DNA from: Thermohalobaculum sp050330995
GTDB taxonomy: Bacteria; Pseudomonadota; Alphaproteobacteria; Rhodobacterales; Rhodobacteraceae
DNA: 64,000 nucleotides
Direction of reading: 5' to 3'
Assembly (NCBI GenBank): GCA_050330995.1
Contig: JBHJHI010000041.1
Span: 1 to 64,000 of the forward strand
Position numbers and translations under genes: made by a program. Shown here in pieces: positions 24,526-32,650 of the stretch. How positions within the stretch are numbered: position 1 is the first letter of the stretch; each line of letters opens with the position of its first letter. The notes beneath the pieces were generated by a model, which saw only the letters and a list, made by a program, of their open reading frames with translations, ran no database searches and was not told the DNA's origin.

Positions 24526-25698
24526 GTGCCCAAACTCACGGCGAAGACCGTCAAGGCTCTCAAGGAACCGGGGCGCTACGGCGACGGCGGCGGGCTCTAT
24601 CTCTATGTGGGCAAGGACGGCACCCGCTCGTGGGTGCTGCGCGTCACCGTCCGCGGCCGGCGCACGGACATCGGCCTGGGGGCCGTCGCCTGGGTGTCGC
24701 TCGCCGAGGCGCGCGAGAAGGCCGCGGCGATGCGCAAGGCCGCGCGCGAGGGCCGCGACCCGGTCGCCGAGCGCAAGCAGGCCGCGGGCGTGCCGACGTT
24801 CGAGGAAGCGGCGCGCCGGGTCCACGAACAACTCAAGCCCGGCTGGCGCGCGGGCGGCGTCCACGTCACGCAATGGCTGTCGTCGCTGGAGATCGACGTG
24901 TTCCCCAAGATCGGGGCGCGGCGGATCAACACCATCACGAGCGCCGACGATCTCGACGTGCTCTCGCCCATCTGGTTCGCCAAGCCCGAGACGGCGCGTC
25001 GCGTGCGCCAGCGCATCCGGCAAGTGATGCAGTGGGCCAAGGGCGCGAACCTCTACGATGGCGAGAACCCGGTGGACCGCGCTGCCGGCTCGCTGCCGCG
25101 CCACCAGAGCGCACAGAAGCGCCACCACGCGGCGATGCCCTACGCCGAGTTGCCCGCCTTCATGTCAGCCCTCGGCGAGCGTGACGGCATCGCGGCCCGC
25201 GCGCTCGCCTTCGCGATCCTGACCGCGGCGCGATCGGGCGAGGTTCGCGGCATGACGTGGTCCGAGATCGACGTGGCCGCGGCGACGTGGACGATCCCGG
25301 CCGAGCGCATGAAGGCGAAGGCCGAGCACCGCGTGCCGCTGCCGGCCAAGGCTGTCGCCCTGGTGCGGTCCATGGAAGGGCTCGATCCGGTCCTCGTCTT
25401 CCCCGGCGCGAAACGGGGCAAGCCGATGTCCGACATGACGCTGGCGGCGGTGTTGAAGCGCATGGGGCTCGACGGCTGCACCGTCCACGGCTTCCGCTCG
25501 ACCTTCCGCGACTGGACGGGCGAGCGGACGACCGTGCCGCGCGAGATTGCCGAGCTGGCCCTAGCCCACGCGGTCGGCTCGGACGTGGAGCGCGCCTACG
25601 CCCGCTCGGACCTGTTCGAGAAGCGGCGCGACCTGATGGAGCGATGGGCGGGGTTTGCCTGCGGTGCAGGCGCAGACGTGGTGAGAATCGCGGGATGA
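24526..25698 (+). CDS. Tyrosine recombinase/integrase of the island
   Basis: This is a DUF4102-type phage integrase of 390 aa that catalyses site-specific integration and excision. Arm-binding N-terminus: LTAKTVKALKEPGRYGDGGGLYLYVGKDGTRSWVLR. A SAM-like core-binding region follows (about residues 90-190), then the catalytic domain: first Arg in LTAARSGEVRGMTWSEID, Lys in KAEHRVPLP, the HxxR box in 'TVHGFRSTFRDW', and Tyr in VERAYARSD. All are intact. The GTG at 24526 gives the expected N-terminus. The gene is close to the left attachment site and points into the island. Confidence 0.93.
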   Translation: MPKLTAKTVKALKEPGRYGDGGGLYLYVGKDGTRSWVLRVTVRGRRTDIGLGAVAWVSLAEAREKAAAMRKAAREGRDPVAERKQAAGVPTFEEAARRVHEQLKPGWRAGGVHVTQWLSSLEIDVFPKIGARRINTITSADDLDVLSPIWFAKPETARRVRQRIRQVMQWAKGANLYDGENPVDRAAGSLPRHQSAQKRHHAAMPYAELPAFMSALGERDGIAARALAFAILTAARSGEVRGMTWSEIDVAAATWTIPAERMKAKAEHRVPLPAKAVALVRSMEGLDPVLVFPGAKRGKPMSDMTLAAVLKRMGLDGCTVHGFRSTFRDWTGERTTVPREIAELALAHAVGSDVERAYARSDLFEKRRDLMERWAGFACGAGADVVRIAG

Positions 25699-25774
25699 GC
25701 AGGGGAGGGCGGAGGCATATCTCCAACAAAAAGCCAATGCAGTGTATCAGAGAACCGATCTGTTTGAGTGTCGA

Positions 25775-25803
25775 TGGACGCTAATGGGAAATTATATTAT
25801 ACT
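25775..25803 (+). promoter_or_regulatory. Candidate promoter of the AT-rich gene
   Basis: TGGACG (25775-25780), 17 bp, then TATACT (25798-25803) resembles a sigma-70 promoter. It stands 21 bp before the ATG at 25824, inside a sharply AT-rich patch. Confidence 0.4.
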
Positions 25804-25823
25804 TTACAAGGGTAGATACTGAT

Positions 25824-26447
25824 ATGTTTTTTTGGTTTTTTGGTTTTAACTATATTGGAAGATCAAAAATACGTCCGTCTGAAGGAAATTGGCGAGACGT
25901 GCTCTCACGGAGATATAGTTACGATGTGGTTTATAAAGCGTGCTTACATGCACGGCTTATTCTCGCACTGCGCGAGGCAGAACTTTTTGATGATACGTCA
26001 AGACTAGATGATATATATGAAGTGACAGGCGATCCGGAGATGGATGATGAACTCCTGCCAAGGGATTTTTATAAAAGGTTATTGATTCTATATCGAAAGA
26101 GAGAGAATAGATCTAGAGGGCGTCCCAAGAACGCCGATTTTGTAGACGCTATTAGAATTCAGTCGGCTTGGTGTATGCTTCGGCCGCTACCAAATGATAA
26201 AGAAGGCATCACAAAAAACCGCTACGGCACAGATGTCGATGTTTCTTACGAGGAATCTTTGAGAGTTCTATCTGAAAAATTTGGAATGAGTGAAAAAAGC
26301 GTCGAGAGGCTTTTGAGAAAGAATACCTCACATGAGAAAGCAATTCTCTACGCTTATTGTGAAGATCAAGGCGATGATAAGGGTTTCGAGGACATAAAAC
26401 TTCTTATGAGATGGCTTCATAGCCAAGAGCAGGGCTCCCCTGAATAG
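25824..26447 (+). CDS. AT-rich orphan gene behind the integrase
   Basis: The 207-aa product is not recognised. It begins with an aromatic stretch (MFFWFFGFNYIGRSK), then is charged and helical. A possible helix-turn-helix lies at 'SYEESLRVLSEKFGMSEKSVERLLRK' (about residues 150-175). Basic RKRENRSRGRPKNADF (about residues 90-105) could contact nucleic acid. The base composition is far more AT-rich than every neighbour, indicating recent transfer independent of the rest of the island. The location just inside the integrase is where satellites and islands often carry accessory or defence cargo. No catalytic motif is seen; the assignment is unknown function. Confidence 0.7.
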   Translation: MFFWFFGFNYIGRSKIRPSEGNWRDVLSRRYSYDVVYKACLHARLILALREAELFDDTSRLDDIYEVTGDPEMDDELLPRDFYKRLLILYRKRENRSRGRPKNADFVDAIRIQSAWCMLRPLPNDKEGITKNRYGTDVDVSYEESLRVLSEKFGMSEKSVERLLRKNTSHEKAILYAYCEDQGDDKGFEDIKLLMRWLHSQEQGSPE

Positions 26448-26547
26448 TGCGTATTTTCTGAGGTATCAGAAATTCCATCTTTGATTAGGTAGGATGTGGC
26501 AAGGGGAGCTGCTTCTTTCATGTCGTCTTCCATAGACGGGACGGGAC

Positions 26548-26784
26548 ATGAACGAAGCAACCGCAAGGCTTCTCGCTGACAACCTCGCCGCCTCGGCACT
26601 CCTGACGGATCGCGAAGCGGCCGAATTTCTCGGCATGGGGCGTTCGACCTTCTGGCGCTACGTCGGCAAGGGCGAGCTGCCGCAGCCCCTCAACCTGGGG
26701 CACCTGACGCGCTGGCGTCGTGACGAGCTTCAGGCCGTGATCGACCAGGCCACGGCCGAGCGCGACGCCAACGAGGCCGCGTGA
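26548..26784 (+). CDS. AlpA-type excisionase/transcriptional regulator
   Basis: The 78-aa protein has a MerR-like winged-helix of the AlpA family: LLTDREAAEFLGMGRSTFWRYVGKGELPQPLNLGHLTRWRRDELQAVI. AlpA proteins of P4-like elements activate integrase expression or act in excision. It starts a run of closely packed rightward genes. Confidence 0.85.
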   Translation: MNEATARLLADNLAASALLTDREAAEFLGMGRSTFWRYVGKGELPQPLNLGHLTRWRRDELQAVIDQATAERDANEAA

Positions 26785-26787
26785 TCC

Positions 26788-27126
26788 ATGGCGCAGAACG
26801 ATGACCGCCGGGGCGTTGCGACCCCGGCGGCTCTCGAAACTTCGCTTCCCGGCGATGTTCGAGAAGATAGCGCCCCTGACGACCGCCGCCTAGTCCTGAC
26901 CGCTCGCGCCGCCTGGGCGCTCGCCGAGCTGCGCCGGGCCGGCCCTCGTGGCATTACCGCCCGCGCCTATCCGGGTGTCAGGCTCGCCGATGCCGTCTTC
27001 AAGCTTCGCCGCGCGGGCTACGCCGTGGCGACCGAGTTCGAGCCGCACGGGGGCGACTACCCCGGCCGGCACGCCCGCTACATCCTGCACGAGCAAGCCG
27101 CCGACGCGGCGAAGGGGGCGGCGTGA
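26788..27126 (+). CDS. Small winged-helix protein
   Basis: The 112-aa protein has a likely winged-helix region LTARAAWALAELRRAGPRGITARAYPGVRLADAVFKLRRAGYAVATEFEPHGG, the 'helix-turn-helix domain-containing' type seen in prophages. It starts 3 bp after alpA and overlaps the next gene by 4 bp. A DNA-binding regulatory role is inferred from the fold only. Confidence 0.65.
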   Translation: MAQNDDRRGVATPAALETSLPGDVREDSAPDDRRLVLTARAAWALAELRRAGPRGITARAYPGVRLADAVFKLRRAGYAVATEFEPHGGDYPGRHARYILHEQAADAAKGAA

Positions 27127-27314
27127 GCATGGCCCCGACCCCCGATCGCCGGGCGGTGGTGTCCGTCGCCTTCGCCCCGCCCGCCGCCATCGCGCTGCGC
27201 CTCGCCGGCCGGCTGGTCGCCTACCTCGCCCCCGACCTCGCGCGGGCCGAGGCGACGGCCCGGACCTTCGCCGAGGCGCACGGCTTCGCCTACCGCGCGG
27301 AGGGCTCGGCATGA
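27123..27314 (+). CDS. Small island protein of unknown function
   Basis: A 63-aa protein started by a GTG that overlaps the previous stop (GTGA). An alternative ATG lies two codons later (27129). It is alanine-rich with a short hydrophobic segment. Both ends overlap neighbours, which supports that it is translated. No family is recognised. Confidence 0.5.
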   Translation: MSMAPTPDRRAVVSVAFAPPAAIALRLAGRLVAYLAPDLARAEATARTFAEAHGFAYRAEGSA

Positions 27315-28234
27315 CGGACGCCCGGACCCTGACCCTCGCCCTTCCCGGCGGGCGCTGGCGCAGGCGCTACGGCACCGCCTGCTGTCCCGCCCATGGCGAC
27401 CGCCGGCCCTCGCTCTCGATCGCGGACGGGCGCGACGGGCGGTTGCTCCTGCGCTGCCACGCGGGCTGCGACTTCCGCGACATCCTCGCCGCGCTCGCCG
27501 GCATGGGGCTCGTGGACAGCGCCGCGCCGGCCCGCGCCCCGGACCCGGCCGAGATGGCCCGGCGCGAGGCCGAGGATCGCGCCGAGCGCGAACGCTCGAT
27601 CCGCCGCGCCCGCCACGCCTGGGCCGAGGCCGGTTCCATCGCGGGCACGCTCGGCGCCCGCTACCTGCGCGCGCGGGCGATCCGGGCGGCGCTGCCCGCC
27701 TCGCTCGGCTTCAACCCCGCGTGCTGGCACGGGACGCCGGCGCGGCGCCTGCCCGCCCTGGTCGCGGCGGTGACGATCGAGGGCATGCCCGAGCCGGTGG
27801 CGGTGCATCGCACCTACCTCGCCGAGCCGGGGCGCAAGGCCGACGTCGAGCCGAACAAGGCGATGCTCGGCCCCGTCTCGGGCGGCGCCGTGCGTCTCGC
27901 CGACGGTCCCGGCCCGCTGGTGGTGGGCGAGGGGATCGAGACCGCGCTGTCGCTCGCCGATGGGCTCGCCACCTTCCGCCCGAGCGCGTGGGCCGCGCTC
28001 TCGGCCGGCGGTGTCGCCGGGCTGCGCCTGCCCGCCCGTCCGGGAGAGCTGGCGGTCGCCCCCGACGGCGACCCGGCCGGCGAGGACGCGGCCCGCAGGC
28101 TCGCCGATCGCGCCGCCCGCTGCGGCTGGCGCGTGCGGATCATGCCTCCGCCGGGGCCGGGCCTCGACTGGAACGACGCCGCGCGCGAACGCGCCCGCAC
28201 GCCCGAGAGGGGGACTGCCCATGATCCCGCGTGA
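27311..28234 (+). CDS. Toprim-domain primase-like protein (DUF7146 type)
   Basis: This 307-aa protein carries a zinc-binding start (GTACCPAHGDRRPSLSI and LLRCHAGCDFRDIL, CHC2-type), a middle linker, and a toprim domain (PLVVGEGIETALSLADGL, then LAVAPDGDPAGEDAARRLADRA with the DxD pair). It probably makes primers for replication of the island. It overlaps the preceding gene by 4 bp and the following DUF3987 gene by 14 bp, so the three are coupled. Confidence 0.85.
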   Translation: MTDARTLTLALPGGRWRRRYGTACCPAHGDRRPSLSIADGRDGRLLLRCHAGCDFRDILAALAGMGLVDSAAPARAPDPAEMARREAEDRAERERSIRRARHAWAEAGSIAGTLGARYLRARAIRAALPASLGFNPACWHGTPARRLPALVAAVTIEGMPEPVAVHRTYLAEPGRKADVEPNKAMLGPVSGGAVRLADGPGPLVVGEGIETALSLADGLATFRPSAWAALSAGGVAGLRLPARPGELAVAPDGDPAGEDAARRLADRAARCGWRVRIMPPPGPGLDWNDAARERARTPERGTAHDPA

Positions 28235-30053
28235 CGCCTACGCCCGCGCGGGCGAGATCGACATCTGGCCCGAGCCGGACCGCTCGCTCTTGTCGCCCGA
28301 CCGTGCCGAGCCGCCCGCCTTCCCCGGCGCGGCGGTGTTCGGCGGGACCTGGGCGGGATGGATCGCCGAGGCGGCCGAGGCCAAGGGCGCACCGCCCGAC
28401 TTCGTGGCCGGCGGGCTTCTCGCTGCCGCTGCCTCGCGGATCGGTAACGCGCGCTGGCCCTCGCCCTGGAAGGGATGGGCCGAGCCGCCGCATCTGTGGG
28501 TGATGGCGATCGGCGCGCCGTCGTCGTCCAAGACGCCGGGGCTCTCGCCCGCCATGGACGCGGTGCGCGTCCTGCAACGCACCGTCGGCCGGGAGCACGC
28601 CCGCGAGCACGACGCTTGGAAGGCGCGGGCCGAACTGGCCAAGCCCGTCCGGTCCGCGTGGGAGGGCGAGGTTCGCAAGGCCGCGAAGCGCGGCGAGGAC
28701 GCGCCCGAGAAGCCCGACGCCGCCGACCCCGGCTCCGAGCCGGTGTTGGAGCGGCTGTTCATCGGCGACGCCACGATCGAGGCGGCAGGCGCCCGCGCGG
28801 CGGAACAGCCACGCGGGCTGCTGATGTTCCGCGACGAGCTGGCCGGAATGCTCGCCAACCTCTCGCGCTACGCCAACGGTGGCTCCGACGGCCCGTTCTG
28901 GTTGGAGGCGTGGAACGGCAAGAGCTACCCGGTGGACCGCAAGGGCGGCCCGCCCCTCATGGTCGAGCGGCTGGCCATCGGCATCCTGGGCGGCATCCAG
29001 CCCGACCGGCTGTCGGAGCTGCTGTTGCGTGCGGCCGACGACGGGATGCTGGCGCGCTTCCTGCCGGTGTTCCCGGCCCGCCAGCGACCGCGTCGCCCGA
29101 TCGCGGGCTATGACGAGATGCTGCCCGAACAGGCGTTCCGCGCGCTCGGCCGGCTGGCGATGCCCGAAGGCGACGACGGCCCGCGCCCGTGGATCGTGCC
29201 GTTCTCGGAGGCCGCGGCCGATCGGTTCGCAGCCTTCCGCGACCACGTCGCCGAGATCGAGGACGGCGAGGCGGGCTTGCTGCTGTCGTTCATCGGCAAG
29301 TGTCCCGGCTTCGTGGTGCGTCTGTCGCTGGTGCTCGCCTTCCTCGACTGGTCGCTGGACGAAGGCCCCGAGCCGCAGGCGATCGAGCGCGAGCATGTCG
29401 AGCGGGCGGTGCGCTTCGTCCAGGGCTACGCCCTGCCGATGGCGCGCCGGGCCTACACCGAGGTGGCAGCCCCACGCGAGGAACGCGGCGCGCAAGCCCT
29501 CGCCCGGCTGATCGTGGAGAAGGGGTGGAGCGAGTTCACCAGCCGCGACGTCGCCCGCGCGAAGCGTCAGGGGTTGCGCGCCGCGGCCGAGATCACGCCC
29601 GCGCTCGACGTGCTGGTGCAGGCGGGCGTGGTCGCAGCCAAGCCGCCCGAGCGCACGGGGGGCCGCCCGCGCCTCGTCTACCTCGTGAACCCCAAGCTGC
29701 GGCAGGCCGCGTCCGGCGCACATGCCGGGGACAGAAGGGACGAAAGGGACAGAAGGCCCTCGGGACCGGCTTTTGTCGCTTCTGTCCCTTCTGTCACCGA
29801 AGGGAACGGAGAGGCGGCGCCTTCGCCGCGGGGGCCTTCTGTCGCTTCTGTCCCTTTTGTCACCGAGGGCTCTGGCGAGACGGTGTCCTCGCGATCCGGC
29901 GATGCGACGGCCGATACCGCGCCGCCCGAACTGCCGCCCCTCGACGCCTACGCCGACGACCTCGGCCGCGGCGAGCCGGAGGGCGGGCCGTGCGAGGACC
30001 GCGCGACGGCGTGGGCCGATCCCGACGCCTTCGACCCGGAGCTGTGGGGATGA
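28221..30053 (+). CDS. DUF3987 replication/helicase-like protein
   Basis: This is the second half of the typical primase/DUF3987 pair in phage satellites. The ATP-site-like segment GAPSSSKTPGLSPAMDAVRV (about residues 95-115) substitutes for a classical P-loop. 'GLLMFRDELAGMLANLSRYANGGSDGPFWLEAWNGKSYPVDRKGG' and 'IGILGGIQPDRLSELLLRAADDGMLARFLPVFP' are family signatures. The C-terminal third contains an in-frame 22-codon repeat (SVPSVTEGNGE / SVPFVTEGSGE) and an acidic tail. Length 610 aa. It ends in ATGA overlapping the next start. Confidence 0.85.
   Translation: MIPRDAYARAGEIDIWPEPDRSLLSPDRAEPPAFPGAAVFGGTWAGWIAEAAEAKGAPPDFVAGGLLAAAASRIGNARWPSPWKGWAEPPHLWVMAIGAPSSSKTPGLSPAMDAVRVLQRTVGREHAREHDAWKARAELAKPVRSAWEGEVRKAAKRGEDAPEKPDAADPGSEPVLERLFIGDATIEAAGARAAEQPRGLLMFRDELAGMLANLSRYANGGSDGPFWLEAWNGKSYPVDRKGGPPLMVERLAIGILGGIQPDRLSELLLRAADDGMLARFLPVFPARQRPRRPIAGYDEMLPEQAFRALGRLAMPEGDDGPRPWIVPFSEAAADRFAAFRDHVAEIEDGEAGLLLSFIGKCPGFVVRLSLVLAFLDWSLDEGPEPQAIEREHVERAVRFVQGYALPMARRAYTEVAAPREERGAQALARLIVEKGWSEFTSRDVARAKRQGLRAAAEITPALDVLVQAGVVAAKPPERTGGRPRLVYLVNPKLRQAASGAHAGDRRDERDRRPSGPAFVASVPSVTEGNGEAAPSPRGPSVASVPFVTEGSGETVSSRSGDATADTAPPELPPLDAYADDLGRGEPEGGPCEDRATAWADPDAFDPELWG
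29730..29870. repeat. Repeats inside the DUF3987 gene
   Basis: TGTCGCTTCTGTCCCTT occurs at 29774 and 29840, 66 bp apart (22 codons). ACAGAAGGGACGAAAGGGACAGAAGG at about 29731 is a nearby inverted version, so the region can fold into hairpins. The repeats keep the frame and encode a duplicated SVP(S/F)VTEG segment. Confidence 0.7.
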
Positions 30054-30499
30054 GCGAGGACCGTAACAGCGGGCCGAATGCGGAGGGCCGGGACGAGCGC
30101 GGGCGCTTCGCGGCGGGCAACCCCGGCAAGCCACGCGGGCTGCGCCACAAGGCGACGCGGGCGGTGGAGGCGCTGTTGGAGGGCGAGGCCGAGGCCCTGA
30201 CCCGCACCGCCATCGACGCGGCCCTGGGCGGGGACACGACGGCGCTGCGGCTCTGCCTCGATCGGATCGCCCCGGCTCGGAAGGACGCGCCCGTGACCGT
30301 CGATCTGCCGCCCATGGCGAGTGCTGCGGACGCGGCCGAGGCGATGGCGGCGGTGGTCGCTCAAGCCGCGGCCGGCGAGATCACGCCCGGCGAGGCGGCA
30401 GCCATGGCAGGGCTGATCGAGGCTTACCGCAAGACGCTGGAGACCATGGAGCTAGAGCGACGGATCGCAGTCTTGGAGGGCGAGCAAGGGAAGGCTTGA
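30050..30499 (+). CDS. DUF5681 domain-containing protein
   Basis: The start GRDERGRFAAGNPGKPRGLRHKATRAVEALLEGEAEALTRTAIDAALGGDTTALRLCLDRIAPARKDAPV is the DUF5681 pattern, frequent in prophages and satellites. Its 149-aa length is normal. The C-terminus is a coiled-coil-like LEAYRKTLETMELERRIAVLEGEQGKA. It overlaps the DUF3987 gene by 4 bp (ATGA). A role as a small-terminase-like or structural adaptor has been suggested for similar genes by context; none is demonstrated. Confidence 0.75.
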   Translation: MSEDRNSGPNAEGRDERGRFAAGNPGKPRGLRHKATRAVEALLEGEAEALTRTAIDAALGGDTTALRLCLDRIAPARKDAPVTVDLPPMASAADAAEAMAAVVAQAAAGEITPGEAAAMAGLIEAYRKTLETMELERRIAVLEGEQGKA

Positions 30500-30539
30500 A
30501 CACCGCGTCGGACGGCTTGAGGCGACGCGCGCGGGCGGG

Positions 30540-30677
30540 GTGCTGGTGCTCTGCCGCGACGACGACGGGCGCGTGCTGGTCCCCATCGCGGGCGGCTGGC
30601 GCGCGGCGACGGAGGCCGAGGCGAGCGGGGCGGCGGGCTGCGCCGTCGTCCTCGACGCGACGGACTGGCGGCTGTGA
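30540..30677 (+). CDS. Small island ORF, unknown
   Basis: A 45-codon frame begins at GTG 30540: VLVLCRDDDGRVLVPIAGGWR, then TEAEASGAAGCAVVLDATDWRL. It looks like a compact beta-hairpin protein. The start is uncertain (the frame is open further upstream with no ATG). Its TGA is overlapped by the next GTG (GTGA), which supports translation. Confidence 0.4.
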   Translation: MLVLCRDDDGRVLVPIAGGWRAATEAEASGAAGCAVVLDATDWRL

Positions 30678-30847
30678 CGGCGGCGCAGGCGAAGCGGCTG
30701 GCCCGGATCGAGGCCGAGCGGCAGACCGCGCGGGCGCAGCCCGTCACCGAGATTTGGCGCGTCATCGTCGCCCCGGACGGGCGCGACGTCGGGCGGGTGC
30801 TGCGCTGGCGCGCGCCGGGGCTCGACGGTTCGGAGGACACGCCATGA
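30674..30847 (+). CDS. Small island ORF, unknown
   Basis: A 57-aa frame, GTG start at 30674: helix 'AQAKRLARIEAERQTARAQ', then TEIWRVIVAPDGRDVGRVLRW. Both ends overlap neighbours by four bases (GTGA before, ATGA after), a strong sign of translational coupling in a gene chain too short for routine calling. Confidence 0.55.
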   Translation: MTAAQAKRLARIEAERQTARAQPVTEIWRVIVAPDGRDVGRVLRWRAPGLDGSEDTP

Positions 30848-31194
30848 CCGGACTGCGCCGACGCCTGAGCGTGGTCGAGGGGCGCAAGGCCGCGTCCGAG
30901 GCGGCAGCCCGCGCGAGGGCGGCCGAGGGCGAGAGAGCGCGCGAACGGCTCTATGCCTTGCTCGTCGGCAAGGCCCGACGGCACGCCGAGTGCGGCGACG
31001 TGGAGGACCGCGCCGACGTCGCGCCGATCGAGCGCATCGCCCGCGCCTGGGCGCGCGGTGGCGAGCGGGCCGGCGGCGCGATGCTGATGCAGTGGGTGCG
31101 CCTGAGGCGGACCCTGCCTCCCGAGGAACGCCGTGCGGCCTTCACGGCTCTCGCGCCCGAGGGGGCGGCGCCCGAGGACGAGGGGGCGCCATGA
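30844..31194 (+). CDS. Small coiled-coil island protein
   Basis: The 116-aa product has a basic, helical N-terminal half rich in A, E and R (coiled-coil-like) and a C-terminal helical region ending in an acidic tail. ATGA overlaps occur at both ends. No family is recognised. It sits among the island's tightly coupled late-type genes. Confidence 0.6.
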   Translation: MTGLRRRLSVVEGRKAASEAAARARAAEGERARERLYALLVGKARRHAECGDVEDRADVAPIERIARAWARGGERAGGAMLMQWVRLRRTLPPEERRAAFTALAPEGAAPEDEGAP

Positions 31195-31580
31195 CCCTGC
31201 CTGCCGGGCGAGCACCCCCGATCCGGTCCCTGCCGGCCCGCGATCTGGCCCGCGCCTTCGCCGAGCGCCATCGCGGCCGGCTCGCCTATGCCGCCGCGGC
31301 GCGATGCGGCGTCGCCGCGCGCTGGCGTGTCCGCGCAGGCGAGAGCTGGCGTCGCGCCGCGCTGGGCGAAGTCCTCGCCCTGGTCGCCGGCTTCGCCCGC
31401 GAGGCGAGCGAGGGCGCGGCGCCGCATGTCGTCGGCAAGATGCGCTCGCCCGTCTACGCGGCCCGCGCCGAGCGCCACGCCCGCCACGCCCTGACCGTCG
31501 ATCCCGCCGAGGCTCGCGCCGATCCGCGGCTGGCCCCGCACATGCCGCCGCGCGGGCGCGGGCGGCCGGCGCGGGCGTGA
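31191..31580 (+). CDS. Small basic island protein
   Basis: A 129-aa basic protein with an arginine/alanine-rich fold (RAFAERHRGRLAYAAAARCGVAARWRVRAGESWRRAALGEVLALVAGFAREA) and a disordered proline/arginine C-terminus (PHMPPRGRGRPARA). It overlaps the previous gene by 4 bp. Function unknown. The gene chain 30050-31580 ends here. Confidence 0.6.
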   Translation: MTLPAGRAPPIRSLPARDLARAFAERHRGRLAYAAAARCGVAARWRVRAGESWRRAALGEVLALVAGFAREASEGAAPHVVGKMRSPVYAARAERHARHALTVDPAEARADPRLAPHMPPRGRGRPARA

Positions 31581-31991
31581 GGGGGTTTTCCACGCACTAC
31601 GCGCACGCGCGCGAAGGGGGGGCGGACTTCCGTGCGGACCCCTGCACCGATTTTCCGGGGGTCTCCACGCGCGCGCGAGGCGGGGGAATTTCGGGCAGGC
31701 TACGCGCGCCCGCGCGTGGGGGTGCGAACCCCGAACCGAACACCGCCACCGATTTATCAGCAGTCTCCACGCGCGCGCGTGCGGGTGGCGTCTGGAAAAT
31801 CCCCCACATGCTGATGCCGAGCGGATCGAGGATCGGGACCGAGGCGACGGTTTCAACCATGGTTTCCAGCCCCTACGCGCGCACGAGGGTTGCCGAAAGG
31901 GGGCGGGCCCCCCCGATTTGCCGAGGCGCGGGCCTTGCAACGTCAGTCCCTTGCCCCGTCTGTGGCCCCCTCGAAATCAAGAGGCCCGACC
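31581..31991. repeat. CG-rich repeat region, no clear gene
   Basis: This 410-bp stretch contains two copies of CACCGATTT, seven bases, then GTCTCCACGCGCGCG, at 31645 and 31747 (102 bp apart). A weaker third copy, TTTTCCACGCACTACGCGCACG, starts at about 31586. Alternating CG runs are frequent. Open frames cross it but look non-coding. It could be an iteron-like or regulatory zone of the island. Confidence 0.5.
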
Positions 31992-32267
31992 ATGTCCGTA
32001 CCCGACCCGGATGGGATCGAGATCGAGGAACGCCCGGACGGCTCGGTCGCGGTGTTCTGGCACGCTTGGCTGCATACCAACCTGCGGACCCGGAAGGCCC
32101 GTGCCCGCGCGATCCTGGCCCGGCTGCGCGCGGGCGGCTGGCGGTGTCTGTGGTGCCGAGCCCCGATCCCGACGCACCGCCGCGCCGACGCCCGGTTCTG
32201 CCGTGAGAGGTGCAGGAAGGCGCACGCTCGCAAGCGGCGCCAGCGGTGTGCGGCCGAGCCAGTCTAG
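31992..32267 (+). CDS. Small zinc-finger-like island protein
   Basis: The 91-aa protein has a likely zinc site in 'WRCLWCRAPIPTHRRADARFCRERCRKAHARKRR', four cysteines arranged CxxC...C...C with basic flanks. The N-terminal IEEERPDGSVAVFWHAWLHTNLRT is unassigned. Such small Zn-ribbon proteins of mobile elements may bind DNA; not shown here. The ATG at 31992 is the only close start. Confidence 0.55.
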   Translation: MSVPDPDGIEIEERPDGSVAVFWHAWLHTNLRTRKARARAILARLRAGGWRCLWCRAPIPTHRRADARFCRERCRKAHARKRRQRCAAEPV

Positions 32268-32398
32268 GCCCCGCGGGTTCTGTCCGCTGTCCCTTTAGGG
32301 CAGGAAGAAACCTCGTCGCGGGTCCTTCCCACGGGTTCGGCGCACGGGTCGTTCGCGCCCCGACATCTCACTAATCACGAACTTCGGAAGGGTGTACG

Positions 32399-32650
32399 AT
32401 GCCTGACATTCGAGAGCGCGGGCTTTCGCTCGCCGAGGCTGCCGAGATCATGGACGTTTCTAAGAGCCGCGTCGTCGCCCTGCGCGATGAAGGGCGCATT
32501 ACGAAGCTGGCGAACGGCAGGCTGTGCCCGATTTCTTGCGAGGATGCGGGCGACGTGCTGGCCACGAAGCGGGGCGAGGCCGTTCACCCCCTCCGCTTCC
32601 GTGTACGACCGCGCGAGGTGCAGTACGAAGTCCACGCCATCGCCGAGTAG
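32399..32650 (+). CDS. Helix-turn-helix protein with in-frame amber codon
   Basis: The 83-aa product begins MPDIRERGLSLAEAAEIMDVSKSRVVALRDEGRITKLANGRLCPISCEDAGDVLATKRGE, a MerR/excisionase-type helix-turn-helix. The frame stops at TAG (32648-32650), yet stays open for 32 more sense codons to 32749 (AAAELGLTREQTSRLADRCDAAC then a TGA). The extension looks like normal protein, so either the amber codon is a mutation or it is read through. A ribosome site AAGGGTG lies 5-6 bases before the ATG. Confidence 0.6.
   Translation: MPDIRERGLSLAEAAEIMDVSKSRVVALRDEGRITKLANGRLCPISCEDAGDVLATKRGEAVHPLRFRVRPREVQYEVHAIAE

Noticed and set aside
25824..26447. Calling the AT-rich gene a known defence system
   Set aside because: No catalytic or family motif supports a named system; only location and composition point that way.
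30050..30499. Calling DUF5681 a terminase subunit
   Set aside because: Only context suggests packaging; no ATPase or DNA-binding signature of a terminase is seen.
31632..31814. ORF across the CG-rich repeats of the island
   Set aside because: Composition follows the repeats and there is no ribosome site or domain.
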